Below are positions 1 through 7,596 of a stretch of 12,306 nt of DNA, in pieces (the first letter of the stretch is position 1; each line of letters starts with the position of its first letter). Both the position numbers and the translations under genes were made by a program. The DNA comes from an uncultured Clostridia bacterium. GTDB taxonomy: Bacteria > Bacillota > Clostridia > Peptostreptococcales > Anaerovoracaceae. The stretch is from NCBI GenBank assembly GCA_937915045.1, contig CALDNM010000156.1, forward strand, positions 1 to 12,306, given 5' to 3'. The notes below the pieces were generated by a model. It searched no databases, was not told the DNA's origin, and saw nothing but the letters and a program-made list of their open reading frames with translations.

Positions 1-1326
1 CGTGACCTCTCCAAACAATTCGTTCACAGTCTCCTCGACACGTTCTGTGCCGGTCCCGAAATATCTTATATATCTGCTGCCGCATTCCGGGCAGACATCC
101 GGTATATCCTCTTCATGTCCGCAGTAATGGCAGATGCCTTTCCCGCGGTCTTTATGATATGTGAGAGATATCCCGCAGTCCGGACATTTCATCACGTATC
201 CGCATTCTCTGCATGATACGAATGTCGAATACCCTCTCCTGTTGAGGAAGAGTATCGCCTGCTGTCCTTTCGCGAATGTCTCCGCCAGACCTTCCGTCAG
301 CTTTCTGCTGAATATCGAAGTATTGCCCGAACGGAGCTCTTCCCTCATATCCACAGTCTCGACTTCAGGCAGCGGATTTTTGTTGTATCTTTCTCTGAGT
401 TCAAGCCTTGTGTATATGCCTTCGAGGCTTCTTTCATATGTCGCGACGGAAGGAGTCGCGCTCCCGAGCAGCAATGTGCCGCCAAAGGACTTCACTCTTT
501 TTATCGCCACTTCCACCGTATCATATTTCGGAGCCTTATCCGATTTATATGTCGATTCATGCTCTTCATCGAGCACGATGATCCCTATATTTTCAAACGG
601 CGCGAACACCGCTGAGCGCGCTCCTATGACGATCTTCACCTCGCCATTCCTTATACGAGTCCACTCATCATAACGCTCACGCTTCGTGAGCCTGCTGTGG
701 AGTACCGCTATCTGCTCCCTGCCGAACCTCCCGATAAACCGGTCGATGATCTGTTTCGTGAGCGATATCTCCGGCACGAGCATGATCGCGCTTCGTCCCC
801 GCGAGACACATTCCTGTATCGCGCGCATATAGACTTCGGTCTTCCCGCTGCCGGTCACACCGTGAAGAAGGAACAGCCCTCCATCGCCCCTGATCGACAT
901 ATCCAGTTTATCCAGAGCTTTCTTCTGCTCCTCTGTCAATTCGGAAATATCCTGAGCCTCGCCTTTAGTGTCTTTGTACGGTCTCGCCTCAGTATTCCGC
1001 TTCGACTTCGCGCCTGCCGGCGTGAAAAGTTTCACCGCGTCGATATACCTGCACATATATCTCTTTTTCATCCACACGCATACTTCGATCATCTCTTCAG
1101 TGAGCGATATCTCGTCGTCGGCGCGAGTAATGTATTTGAGATTTCTGAACTCTCCGGCCGGACGATCCGAAACGGCGAACACATACGCTTCCTTCTCTTT
1201 GTTTCCTCTGCCAAACGGAACGAATACCTTATTCCCCGGCCTTATACTGTCATCCTCGCAGCCGTAAGTGAAGAAATTGTCCGTGCTGTCAGTTCTGTTG
1301 TCTATGATCAGATCCGCGTACTTCAT
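1..1326 (-). CDS. priA: Primosomal replication protein N' (PriA helicase), N-terminal 442 residues, cut by window edge
   Basis: PriA is the superfamily 2 3'->5' DNA helicase that recognises stalled forks and reloads the replicative helicase. Translating from the ATG at 1326 gives 442 codons with no stop. The N-terminus (YADLIIDN, then a VFVPFGRG segment) fits the PriA 3'-DNA-binding domain. The helicase core shows Walker A GVTGSGKT (residues 156-163), the DEEH box (253-256) and SATPS (289-293). The PriA-specific zinc region has eight cysteines as four CxxC pairs (C372/375, C381/384, C399/402, C412/415), followed by the family's GTGTERVEE. About 300 C-terminal residues should lie outside the window. 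A GGGAGAGGA ribosome site lies 4 nt upstream, and asnA ends 16 nt upstream, so it is probably cotranscribed with asnA. No damage is seen, and identity is essentially certain. Confidence 0.97.
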   Translation of the reverse strand, partial: MKYADLIIDNRTDSTDNFFTYGCEDDSIRPGNKVFVPFGRGNKEKEAYVFAVSDRPAGEFRNLKYITRADDEISLTEEMIEVCVWMKKRYMCRYIDAVKLFTPAGAKSKRNTEARPYKDTKGEAQDISELTEEQKKALDKLDMSIRGDGGLFLLHGVTGSGKTEVYMRAIQECVSRGRSAIMLVPEISLTKQIIDRFIGRFGREQIAVLHSRLTKRERYDEWTRIRNGEVKIVIGARSAVFAPFENIGIIVLDEEHESTYKSDKAPKYDTVEVAIKRVKSFGGTLLLGSATPSVATYERSLEGIYTRLELRERYNKNPLPEVETVDMREELRSGNTSIFSRKLTEGLAETFAKGQQAILFLNRRGYSTFVSCRECGYVMKCPDCGISLTYHKDRGKGICHYCGHEEDIPDVCPECGSRYIRYFGTGTERVEETVNELFGEVT

Positions 1327-1342
1327 TTATTCCTCTCCCGCA

Positions 1343-2353
1343 TCAAAGCAGGTATATACCGGCTTCTTCGCATTCTTTTATCATGTCTTCCGGCCAGACT
1401 GCTGTCTGGACCTCACCAATGTGGGCCTTTCTGAGGAAATACATGCAGAGCCTGCTCTGCCCTATGCCTCCTCCGATGGAATATGGGAGTTCTTTGTTCA
1501 GTATCGCCTTATGGAAAGGATACTTTTTCCTGTCCTCAGCGTCAGCTTCTTTGAGCTGTCTCTCCATAGCCGTCTCATCGACCCTTATACCCATCGACGA
1601 TATTTCGAACGCCCTGCCGAGTATATCGTTATACAGCAGTATGTCCCCGTTCAGTGTCCAGTCGTCGTAGTCAGGCGCGCGTCCGTCATGTTTTTCTCCG
1701 GATTTTAACTTTCCGCCGATCTGCTTCAGGAACACCGCGCGTTTTTCCTTTGTGATGAGGTCTTCTCTTTCCTTCGGAGTCTTGTCCGGATACATATCCT
1801 CGAGCTCCTGCGAAGTGATGAAGAATATCTCGTTCGGAAGCTCAGTCCTGATCTCAGGATAATGTCTATTGACAAAATCGTTCAGGTTCCTCAGCGCAAT
1901 ATATATCTTGGAAACGACATCTTCGAGATAGAGATCGTTTCTCTGTTCCTTCGTCATGACTTTTTCCCAGTCCCACTGGTCGACATAGATGGAATGAAGA
2001 TTGTCCAGTTCCTCGTCCCTTCTGATCGCGTTCATGTCCGCGTATATGCCGTTTCCGGGAGCTATGCCGTATTTGCCAAGCGCCATCCTCTTCCACTTCG
2101 CGAGGGACTGCACTATCTGCACTTCCTCTTCATCCATATCCTTGATCGTGAACCTGACCGGTCTCTCGACCCCGTTCAGATTGTCATTGAGTCCGCTTTT
2201 GCTCGTTACGAAAAGCGGTGCCGATACACGTCTCAGACTGAGTCCGTACGCGAGCTCTGACTGGAAGAAATCCTTGATCTTCTTTATGGCTCTCTGTGTT
2301 TCCATGTAATCCAGCGAAGATGAATAATCCTCGGGAATCATTAATTCTGACAT
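1343..2353 (-). CDS. asnA: Aspartate--ammonia ligase (asparagine synthetase A)
   Basis: AsnA makes asparagine from aspartate, free ammonia and ATP (giving AMP and PPi) in the cytosol; it is related to the class II aminoacyl-tRNA synthetase catalytic core. The 336 residues match the usual family length of about 330. Recognisable family stretches include the N-terminal ETQRAIKKIKDFF (residues 19-31), APLFVTSKSGLNDNLNG, the MNAIRRDEELDNLHSIYVDQ segment, and near the C-terminus GGGIGQSR (294-301), the class II motif-3-like nucleotide site. The ATG at 2353 is preceded by GGGAGG at a good distance. The gene lies between queH (25-nt gap) and priA (16-nt gap), all on the minus strand, consistent with one operon. 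It is not the glutamine-dependent AsnB, because no amidotransferase domain is present. Confidence 0.97.
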   Translation of the reverse strand: MSELMIPEDYSSSLDYMETQRAIKKIKDFFQSELAYGLSLRRVSAPLFVTSKSGLNDNLNGVERPVRFTIKDMDEEEVQIVQSLAKWKRMALGKYGIAPGNGIYADMNAIRRDEELDNLHSIYVDQWDWEKVMTKEQRNDLYLEDVVSKIYIALRNLNDFVNRHYPEIRTELPNEIFFITSQELEDMYPDKTPKEREDLITKEKRAVFLKQIGGKLKSGEKHDGRAPDYDDWTLNGDILLYNDILGRAFEISSMGIRVDETAMERQLKEADAEDRKKYPFHKAILNKELPYSIGGGIGQSRLCMYFLRKAHIGEVQTAVWPEDMIKECEEAGIYLL

Positions 2354-2378
2354 ATTGCCTCCCTGCAGTAAATGTGTG

Positions 2379-3050
2379 TTATTTTATTTCCGGCCGTTTC
2401 GAATATTCGCAGCCGCAGTAATTCTGTCGGTAAAGCCCGTACTTTCTCGAAAGTTCGATGCTCCGCTTGAATCCGTCTTTTTTCTTAAAATCCATATCGA
2501 GGAACCCTACCCCGTATCTGTCAGCCATCTTGCGTCCTATGCTGCTGATGACTTTATAGTCTTTGTGCGGGCTCACTGTCAGCGTAGTCCCGAACGTGTC
2601 AAAATTGCGCATGGCCGCAGTCTGCGCTGTCTTCTCCAGTCTGAGAATGAAACACTCACCGCATCTTCTCCCGCCTTCAGGCTCCGATGAATACTTTTCA
2701 CACACCTCGTAATACTTCTCAGGCTCGTAAGCGCCCTCAAGGAATTTCACCGAATACGGGATACTCGGATCACGATTGAACTCTCTTATGAATTTGATCT
2801 GATTCTTCAGCCTTTTCCTGTACTCCTCTTCATCCGTTATGTTTGGATTATAAAAGAATACCGTTATATCATAATCCGGCGCAAGCCTTTCAATGACAGC
2901 AGTACTGCATGGTCCGCAGCAGCTGTTGAGCAGCAGAGAAGGCTTTCCGAGTTTAGTCTCACGTCCGTCTATGCATGATATATCGTTTTCATCAGCGCTC
3001 TTCTCGCGGCATAATCCTGAAAAGGGTTCAGCCACCTTGCTGTCAGTCAT
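2379..3050 (-). CDS. queH: Epoxyqueuosine reductase QueH (DUF208 family)
   Basis: QueH reduces epoxyqueuosine in tRNA to queuosine, the last step of queuosine synthesis, and is the non-cobalamin alternative to QueG. The 223-residue product has the family cysteines: CCGPC (C44, C45, C48), C117, RRCGEC (C130, C133) and a C-terminal YCGC (C212, C214), which supply iron-sulfur and iron ligands in known QueH. FYNPNI (66-71) is another family signature. An in-frame GTG at 3083 would add 11 residues, but I prefer the ATG at 3050. It has GGGAGG at 3060-3065 with 9-nt spacing, whereas GTG 3083 has no ribosome site and sits only about 8 nt after the predicted transcript start. The first ~35 residues, before KPSLLLNSCC, are not conserved family sequence as far as I can tell. 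It is first in the queH-asnA-priA run. Confidence 0.94.
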   Translation of the reverse strand: MTDSKVAEPFSGLCREKSADENDISCIDGRETKLGKPSLLLNSCCGPCSTAVIERLAPDYDITVFFYNPNITDEEEYRKRLKNQIKFIREFNRDPSIPYSVKFLEGAYEPEKYYEVCEKYSSEPEGGRRCGECFILRLEKTAQTAAMRNFDTFGTTLTVSPHKDYKVISSIGRKMADRYGVGFLDMDFKKKDGFKRSIELSRKYGLYRQNYCGCEYSKRPEIK

Positions 3051-3097
3051 TTCCCGATACCTCCCGAAGAAATATTTCTTCACATCATTGAAAAAAT

Positions 3098-3106
3098 ATT
3101 ATATCA
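3098..3106 (-). promoter_or_regulatory. Extended -10 promoter for queH-asnA-priA
   Basis: Reading the minus strand, TGATATAAT is a perfect TGn-TATAAT extended -10 (TATAAT at 3098-3103). No good -35 hexamer lies 16-18 bp upstream, which extended -10 promoters tolerate. The expected start near 3091 gives a leader of about 40 nt to the ATG at 3050. The divergent radical SAM gene starts at 3170, and its own promoter must lie in the same AT-rich gap. I could not pick it with confidence; TATAAA at 3125-3130 is a weak candidate. Confidence 0.6.
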
Positions 3107-3169
3107 TAAACAGTGTTAAAAGACTATAAATATAGTGTCATTTTATCAATATATGAATCGAGGCAGACA

Positions 3170-4099
3170 TTGCAAATACAGCGTATCAACTCTATAGGGG
3201 CCTATCTTCGGGACAAATTCGGAGGCCGCGTGATAAAGCTCGCCCTTGACGGCGGCTTCACGTGTCCGAACCGTGACGGCACAAAAGGCACCGGCGGATG
3301 CATATTCTGCTCTGAAGGAGGTTCCGGCGAACTGGCCAGCGACATACCTTCACAGATAAAACTGCTTTCGAATAAATGGCCCGACGCGGACAAATATATA
3401 GCTTATTTCCAGAGCTATACGAATACCTACGCTCCCGCAGACGTCCTCCGTGAGAAATTCGAGCAGGCACTGTCACATCCCGGCATGGTCGGACTCGCGG
3501 TCGCGACACGCCCTGACTGCCTTCCGGATGAAGTCCTGGATCTGCTTTCGGAGATGAACAAAAAGACATTTCTCTGGGTCGAACTCGGCCTTCAGACAAT
3601 ATTCGACGACACCGCCAGACTGATAAACAGATGCTATCCGCTGTCGGTATACGACAATGCCGTGCTTAAGCTGCGCTCCCGCGGTATAAGGGTGGTCACT
3701 CATCTGATCCTCGGCCTGCCCGGCGAAACAAGAGAGGATATGGAAAGATCGGTGCGTTACGTCACTAAGCCCGGCAGCGCGCTGGCTTCGCTCGGCTTCA
3801 CGGATCCTCCGATATTCGGTCTTAAGCTTCACCTTATGAACGTGGTGAAAAACTCGCGTATGGCAAAGATGTATCCAGGTTATGAACCATTCGGGTCGAT
3901 AGAAGAATATGTGGATCTCGTGTGCGATCTCCTGGAAGAGATACCTTACGACATCACCATACACAGGCTCACCGGCGATGTACCGCGCAGCCTGCTCCTG
4001 ACTCCTGAATGGAGCTATAAAAAAAGAACTATCCTCAATGGGATAGCTCGTGAAATGTCGCGGCGCGGCAGCGTCCAGGGCTGCGCGCTCATCCGCTGA
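3170..4099 (+). CDS. yhcC: Radical SAM protein, YhcC / TIGR01212 family
   Basis: This belongs to the YhcC branch of radical SAM enzymes, related to the Elp3 radical SAM domain; I cannot name its substrate. The product is 309 residues from the TTG at 3170. The cluster motif is the family's atypical C-x11-C-x2-C (C32, C44, C47) within GFTCPNRDG...GGCIFC, rather than CxxxCxxC. Other family stretches are AYFQSYTNTYAP, VATRPDCLPDEVLDLL, ELGLQTIFD, HLILGLPGE, LKLHLMNVVK, IHRLTGDVPR and the C-terminal VQGCAL. Start choice: an in-frame GTG at 3113 adds 19 residues but has no ribosome site. TTG 3170 has GAGG at 3160-3163 (6-nt spacing), and its N-terminus (MQIQRINSIGAYLRDKFG) lines up with E. coli YhcC, recalled as starting MQLQKL. 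It is the only plus-strand gene and ends 2 nt from the convergent tdk stop. Confidence 0.92.
   Translation: MQIQRINSIGAYLRDKFGGRVIKLALDGGFTCPNRDGTKGTGGCIFCSEGGSGELASDIPSQIKLLSNKWPDADKYIAYFQSYTNTYAPADVLREKFEQALSHPGMVGLAVATRPDCLPDEVLDLLSEMNKKTFLWVELGLQTIFDDTARLINRCYPLSVYDNAVLKLRSRGIRVVTHLILGLPGETREDMERSVRYVTKPGSALASLGFTDPPIFGLKLHLMNVVKNSRMAKMYPGYEPFGSIEEYVDLVCDLLEEIPYDITIHRLTGDVPRSLLLTPEWSYKKRTILNGIAREMSRRGSVQGCALIR
4019..4046 (-). terminator. Rho-independent terminator for tdk, inside the 3' end of the convergent radical SAM gene
   Basis: On the minus strand, 56 nt past the tdk stop codon, CTATCC - CATTGA - GGATAG forms a 6-bp stem with a 6-nt loop (4029-4046). It is followed at once by TTCTTTTTTT (4028-4019). 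A longer GC-rich inverted repeat (4063-4088) lies just before it in the same transcript. The element is entirely inside the coding sequence of the convergent gene, which is forced by the 2-nt intergenic gap. The stem is short, so efficiency is uncertain. Confidence 0.6.
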
Positions 4100-4101
4100 T
4101 C

Positions 4102-4686
4102 TTATTTTTCCGGACCGAGACGTCCGTCGTTGTAATGCTTCCTGCAGAGAGACACATACATGTCCGTGCCTCCTACCATTACCTGATCTCCGTCATGGAC
4201 GAACTTTCCGTCCTGGACTCTGGCGACCATCGTCGCTTTCTTCCCGCACCAGCAGATAGTTTTGATCTCTTCGATCTTGTCCGCGTACACGAGACAATAA
4301 TACGAGCCCTCGAACAGCTCATTCCTGAAGTCATTCTTCAGGCCGTACGCCATGACCGGCACATCGCAGCTGTCGACTATTTCCGCCAGCTCGAGCACAT
4401 GATGTTTTTTGAGGAACTGACACTCATCGACCAGTACGCACGCTACTTCGTGTTTCGCCTGCTCGTGTATGAATATATCGAGGATATTCGTATCTTCATC
4501 GACCGGGATGGCTTCTCTCTTCAGCCCTACTCTTGAACTTATAGTCCCTACGCCATCGCGTGTATCGACAGACGGGATGAACGCGAGGACTCTCTTTCCT
4601 CTCTCTTCATAATTGTGAGCGACCTTGATGAGCTCGATCGATTTGCCGGCGTTCATCGTGCTGTATTTATAAAAAAACTGTGCCAT
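4102..4686 (-). CDS. tdk: Thymidine kinase (type II, Tdk)
   Basis: Tdk phosphorylates thymidine (and deoxyuridine) with ATP in the pyrimidine salvage pathway. The 194-residue product has the P-loop STMNAGKS (residues 9-16, as in E. coli Tdk), DECQF (87-91, with E88 the expected catalytic base), the lasso-region GGTDMY (172-177), and the structural zinc ligands C145, C147, C181 and H184. Length is normal for the family. An in-frame ATG at 4713 would add nine residues, but the ATG at 4686 follows AAGGAG (4693-4698) with 6-nt spacing, and MAQFFYKYS is the typical N-terminus. It has its own candidate promoter just upstream and is convergent with the radical SAM gene. Confidence 0.96.
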   Translation of the reverse strand: MAQFFYKYSTMNAGKSIELIKVAHNYEERGKRVLAFIPSVDTRDGVGTISSRVGLKREAIPVDEDTNILDIFIHEQAKHEVACVLVDECQFLKKHHVLELAEIVDSCDVPVMAYGLKNDFRNELFEGSYYCLVYADKIEEIKTICWCGKKATMVARVQDGKFVHDGDQVMVGGTDMYVSLCRKHYNDGRLGPEK

Positions 4687-4718
4687 TGTTATCTCCTTCT
4701 TCAAATGCGACAAACGAT

Positions 4719-4727
4719 ATTATAGCA
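4719..4727 (-). promoter_or_regulatory. Extended -10 promoter for tdk
   Basis: On the minus strand, TGCTATAAT (TATAAT at 4719-4724, TG at 4726-4727) matches the extended -10 consensus perfectly, about 30 nt before the tdk ATG. The -35 region (about 4742-4747, overlapping the marR stop codon) is not a good match. A small dyad ACTGC-C-GCAGT (4731-4741) lies in the spacer; on the minus strand it is followed by TTTT, so it could be an operator or a very weak terminator for marR. Tdk can thus be transcribed alone or by readthrough from the exporter-marR operon. Confidence 0.6.
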
Positions 4728-4743
4728 CAAAACTGCCGCAGTA

Positions 4744-5172
4744 TCACGGTCTGACATTTCCGACTATTGTCATAAGCGTCTCATGCAGTTCATTGATTTT
4801 CTCGTGATCGATGTCACCGAACGCCCGGCTGCTCCATCCGCGGAGAGCGGATAATATCACCGGCTTTTTCGAGCGGCCTTTTTCAGTGAGCCTGAAGACC
4901 CATGAACGGCCGTCTTCAGGATTCGGATCCCTTACTATGTATCCATTCTCTTCCAGTGACTGCATCGTGCGCGTCACGACACTCTTGTCGTAATGCACCT
5001 GCTCCATCAGACTGTCCTGCGTCCTGCCGTCTTTCTCATAAAGTGACAGCATGATCATCGCGTCAGCCACATTGAGGCCCTCTCCCGCGAGTTCCTTTTT
5101 CATATACGCTTTGAAATATTTCCCGTATGCCATCATGAGTCTTCCAATATTCGAACAGTTATCGTAATTCAT
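4744..5172 (-). CDS. MarR-family transcriptional repressor
   Basis: This is a 142-residue winged-helix protein of the MarR family, which bind DNA as dimers and are usually released by small toxic molecules. The recognition helix fits DKSVVTRTMQSLEENG (about residues 62-77). The wing follows with the family signature RDPNPEDGR and F-x-LTEKG (81-99). The N- and C-terminal helices would form the dimer interface. Its ATG overlaps the stop of the upstream exporter gene by 1 nt (TGATG), so translation is probably coupled. It should act on the two GTTGC/GCAAC dyads at the promoter of its own operon (7597-7614 and 7634-7651); that assignment is inference from position and symmetry. The inducer is unknown. 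Confidence 0.93.
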   Translation of the reverse strand: MNYDNCSNIGRLMMAYGKYFKAYMKKELAGEGLNVADAMIMLSLYEKDGRTQDSLMEQVHYDKSVVTRTMQSLEENGYIVRDPNPEDGRSWVFRLTEKGRSKKPVILSALRGWSSRAFGDIDHEKINELHETLMTIVGNVRP

Positions 5173-7574
5173 CAGTCTTCCTTCTTTCTGTAAAGCATCA
5201 GCAGCAGGAGCCCCGCGGCCGACGCTATCGCGGCCAGCGCGTAGATCTGCCTGAACCCTTCATTCAGTGTAGCGCGGAACGTATCCTGTATCTTAGTCTC
5301 CTTATCATCTATCTTTTCAATGTAATCGTCTTCAGCCTGTTTGAATACCGAAGGGACAGAAGCCTTAGCTGTACGCAGTTTGCTCAGCGTGTCCTCCGCT
5401 TCGGTCTTTCCGCTTTTTATACCCGAAAGTCCTGATTCTATAGACGCTTTCTGCGACTTCATCTTCGTAAGCTTCGTCTCCACCTTCTTTGTCCCGGATT
5501 CGAGGCCCGTTATCCCGGAATCGATCTTCGTTATCCCGGTGCTCAGAGAATCTTTTTTCTTCTCTATCGACGAAATGCTGGCGTCGCATCCGCTGATCGC
5601 TCCGTTAAGCTGCTCCATCGAGGTCATTTTCGCGAGCTGCGCAAGCACAGGCTTCGAAAGGGCGGCTTTCATTTTCTCAGGCAGCTGACTCTCGAGGCTG
5701 TCACCGTTAAGCGGTATTTTAGAAAGATATGCCTGCGCCCCGCTCAGCTGTCCATTCATCATTTCCTGGAAGCCTATCCCCTGGGTCAGTCCCTTGACAG
5801 CCTTGACCATCCCCGCGCGGCTGCTCTTCATCTTCTCGAGAGACGCGTCCTGTTTTGATACAGCCGTCGTCATCCCGTCGATCCCCTTCTGTATCCCTGA
5901 ACTTGCCTTCGTCATCGATGTTATCGATTTATCCATTTTCGTTATCCCGGAGCTTATACCTGAAATGCCTTTATCCATGCCTGTCGTTATTTTCTTCTCT
6001 ATATCCGGTGTCATCTCCGTGAACATAGTCTTCGCGAAAGTCTTCGTATTTTTGACGATCGTAGTCACGTCAGAGTTCTGCATCATGTCGAGAGTATCTT
6101 CCGGAATGCTGTAATCACTGTCAGCGCTCATGTCTATCTTCACCGTCCGCATCGATGTAAGGTCCGGCATCCCCTTTATACCCTGCGAGTCCATCGCTGA
6201 CTGGAGTTCCTGAGCGTAAGGTATCTGCGGCACATCTATCTCCTTCGGAAGAAGATCCATTACGTTCGTCTGGACATTCAATCCCGCATGCGACAAAAAC
6301 CCGACCATGATAGCCGGAGCTATTACTGTACCTAAAGACCGCACCAGCGAAACTGTAGCGAGCGCCGAGTTAGATTCTTCCGGCTCGGTATTGTCCAGCA
6401 TCATATAGTTTAGAGGCGCGCCCATCGTGAATCCGATCCCTGTACCTATGAGGGCGAGGCTGATGATGACCGTGGCCCATCCCGGATGCACTGTCATGAC
6501 GAATATAAGATACAGCGCTCCCGCTATCGTCGCGATGAAGCCTGTTCCAAGAACGAATTTTGGCCCCTTTTTATCGGTCATCTTTCCCGAGAGAGGCGCG
6601 CCGATCCCGGCGAAGACACCGAGGATGATCACGAAATATCCGCCGTTGCCGCTCGGGACTTCCATGCAGTTTTCGCACAGCTGCGGTACGAATATGAGGC
6701 CCATGAGAACGATCCCGGTTATTACTGAAAGCAGGAGAGTTATCAATATAGGCGTCCTTGTGAAATACGAAAGGTTCATCACAGGATCCTCCGCTTTCTT
6801 CTCTATGAATATGAACAGCGGGAGAAGCAGGAAGAACGCTATGAAGAACGGATACACGTCCGTGTCCGTGAATGAATTTTTGAAGTCGAAAAAGTCTATA
6901 TTTTTGAGGGCGTACATAATGCTTAGTATCATGATGACCAGCCCCATGATCCCCGTGCCGTCTATCCTGCTGACAGCTTTTTCTTTCGTGTTCGGAAGCG
7001 CCACGAAGCCGGCGATCAGTATGAATATCGTGATAGGCACATTGACATAGAAAATGAACTGCCAGTTGTTTGTACCGAAGATATCGAGGATAGCGCTGCC
7101 CGCGCTCGCTCCGAAGATGTTTGCTACTCCGTATACGCCGCCTACGAGTCCGAGGGCCATACCGCGTTTTTCCGGAGGAAACGTAGTCCCGAATTCAGCT
7201 GTCGCGACAGGAACTATCCCTCCGCCGCCTATCGCCTGCACAGCGCGCGCGATAAGAAGCATAGTAAAACTCCCGCTCGCCTCAGTGAGACCGCATAACA
7301 GCGATCCCGCGCCGAACAGGAATATACTTACGAGATAAATGTATTTGCGTCCGGCCCTGTCCGCCAGCTTCCCCATGACGGGGATGCTCGCCGCGTAGGC
7401 CAGAGTATAGATAGTGATCATCCATATACCGAGCGTATCTGACACTCCCATATAGTTCTGGATGATCGTACGAGCCGGGGTCACGATGCCCGTGTCGAGG
7501 GCACCCATGAATATTCCCAGAAGGTACACGGCCATGATGAGGCCAAAATTAAGATTTTTTTTCTTTTCCGTCAT
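5172..7574 (-). CDS. DHA2-type (14-TM, EmrB/QacA-like) MFS exporter with a ~345-residue extracytoplasmic insertion
   Basis: This is an 800-residue proton-driven drug/compound exporter of the DHA2 branch. I count 14 hydrophobic segments: about 12-33, 48-66, 79-95, 103-122, 140-160, 172-192, 207-222, 240-257, 276-296, 312-330, 339-360, 366-386, 405-428 and 777-796. Motif A is GKLADRAGRK (68-77), and the TM5 motif C region is GVYGVANIFGASAG (146-159). Typical relatives are about 450-520 residues. Here the loop between TM13 and TM14 (429-776), outside the cell by topology, is enlarged by about 300 residues. It is rich in Gly, Ile, Ser, Lys and Met with repeated coiled-coil-like units such as SGITKMDKSIT (542-552) and TGITKIDSGIT (679-689). 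The protein ends with RKKED after TM14. AAGGGTG lies 7 nt before the ATG. The first gene of the operon with marR; the exported compound is unknown. Confidence 0.92.
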   Translation of the reverse strand: MTEKKKNLNFGLIMAVYLLGIFMGALDTGIVTPARTIIQNYMGVSDTLGIWMITIYTLAYAASIPVMGKLADRAGRKYIYLVSIFLFGAGSLLCGLTEASGSFTMLLIARAVQAIGGGGIVPVATAEFGTTFPPEKRGMALGLVGGVYGVANIFGASAGSAILDIFGTNNWQFIFYVNVPITIFILIAGFVALPNTKEKAVSRIDGTGIMGLVIMILSIMYALKNIDFFDFKNSFTDTDVYPFFIAFFLLLPLFIFIEKKAEDPVMNLSYFTRTPILITLLLSVITGIVLMGLIFVPQLCENCMEVPSGNGGYFVIILGVFAGIGAPLSGKMTDKKGPKFVLGTGFIATIAGALYLIFVMTVHPGWATVIISLALIGTGIGFTMGAPLNYMMLDNTEPEESNSALATVSLVRSLGTVIAPAIMVGFLSHAGLNVQTNVMDLLPKEIDVPQIPYAQELQSAMDSQGIKGMPDLTSMRTVKIDMSADSDYSIPEDTLDMMQNSDVTTIVKNTKTFAKTMFTEMTPDIEKKITTGMDKGISGISSGITKMDKSITSMTKASSGIQKGIDGMTTAVSKQDASLEKMKSSRAGMVKAVKGLTQGIGFQEMMNGQLSGAQAYLSKIPLNGDSLESQLPEKMKAALSKPVLAQLAKMTSMEQLNGAISGCDASISSIEKKKDSLSTGITKIDSGITGLESGTKKVETKLTKMKSQKASIESGLSGIKSGKTEAEDTLSKLRTAKASVPSVFKQAEDDYIEKIDDKETKIQDTFRATLNEGFRQIYALAAIASAAGLLLLMLYRKKED

Positions 7575-7596
7575 AGAATGTCACCCTTCTTGAAAC

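Noticed and set aside
697..1434. A 245-codon plus-strand open frame opposite priA and the asnA 3' end.
   Set aside because: It lies antisense to clearly identified priA and asnA, has no ribosome site or recognisable domain, and is explained by the codon bias of the real genes.
3473..3964. Minus-strand open frames opposite the radical SAM gene.
   Set aside because: The plus-strand frame carries the full conserved radical SAM family pattern; the antisense frames show no motifs.
4063..4109. GC-rich inverted repeat (GCGCGGCAGC / GCTGCGCGC) followed by a short T-run at 4105-4109, as a plus-strand terminator for the radical SAM gene.
   Set aside because: The T-run is about 16 nt past the stem and is short, so it does not fit an intrinsic terminator; the symmetry lies in coding sequence and may be chance.
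4731..4741. ACTGC-C-GCAGT dyad between marR and tdk as a terminator or MarR operator.
   Set aside because: As a hairpin it has only about 4 bp with a 3-nt loop and TTTT, and it does not resemble the GTTGC/GCAAC operators; noted only in the tdk promoter entry.
6427..7050. A 207-codon plus-strand open frame opposite the MFS exporter.
   Set aside because: Antisense to TM-coding sequence; the product has no family features and is a shadow of the minus-strand hydrophobic codons.
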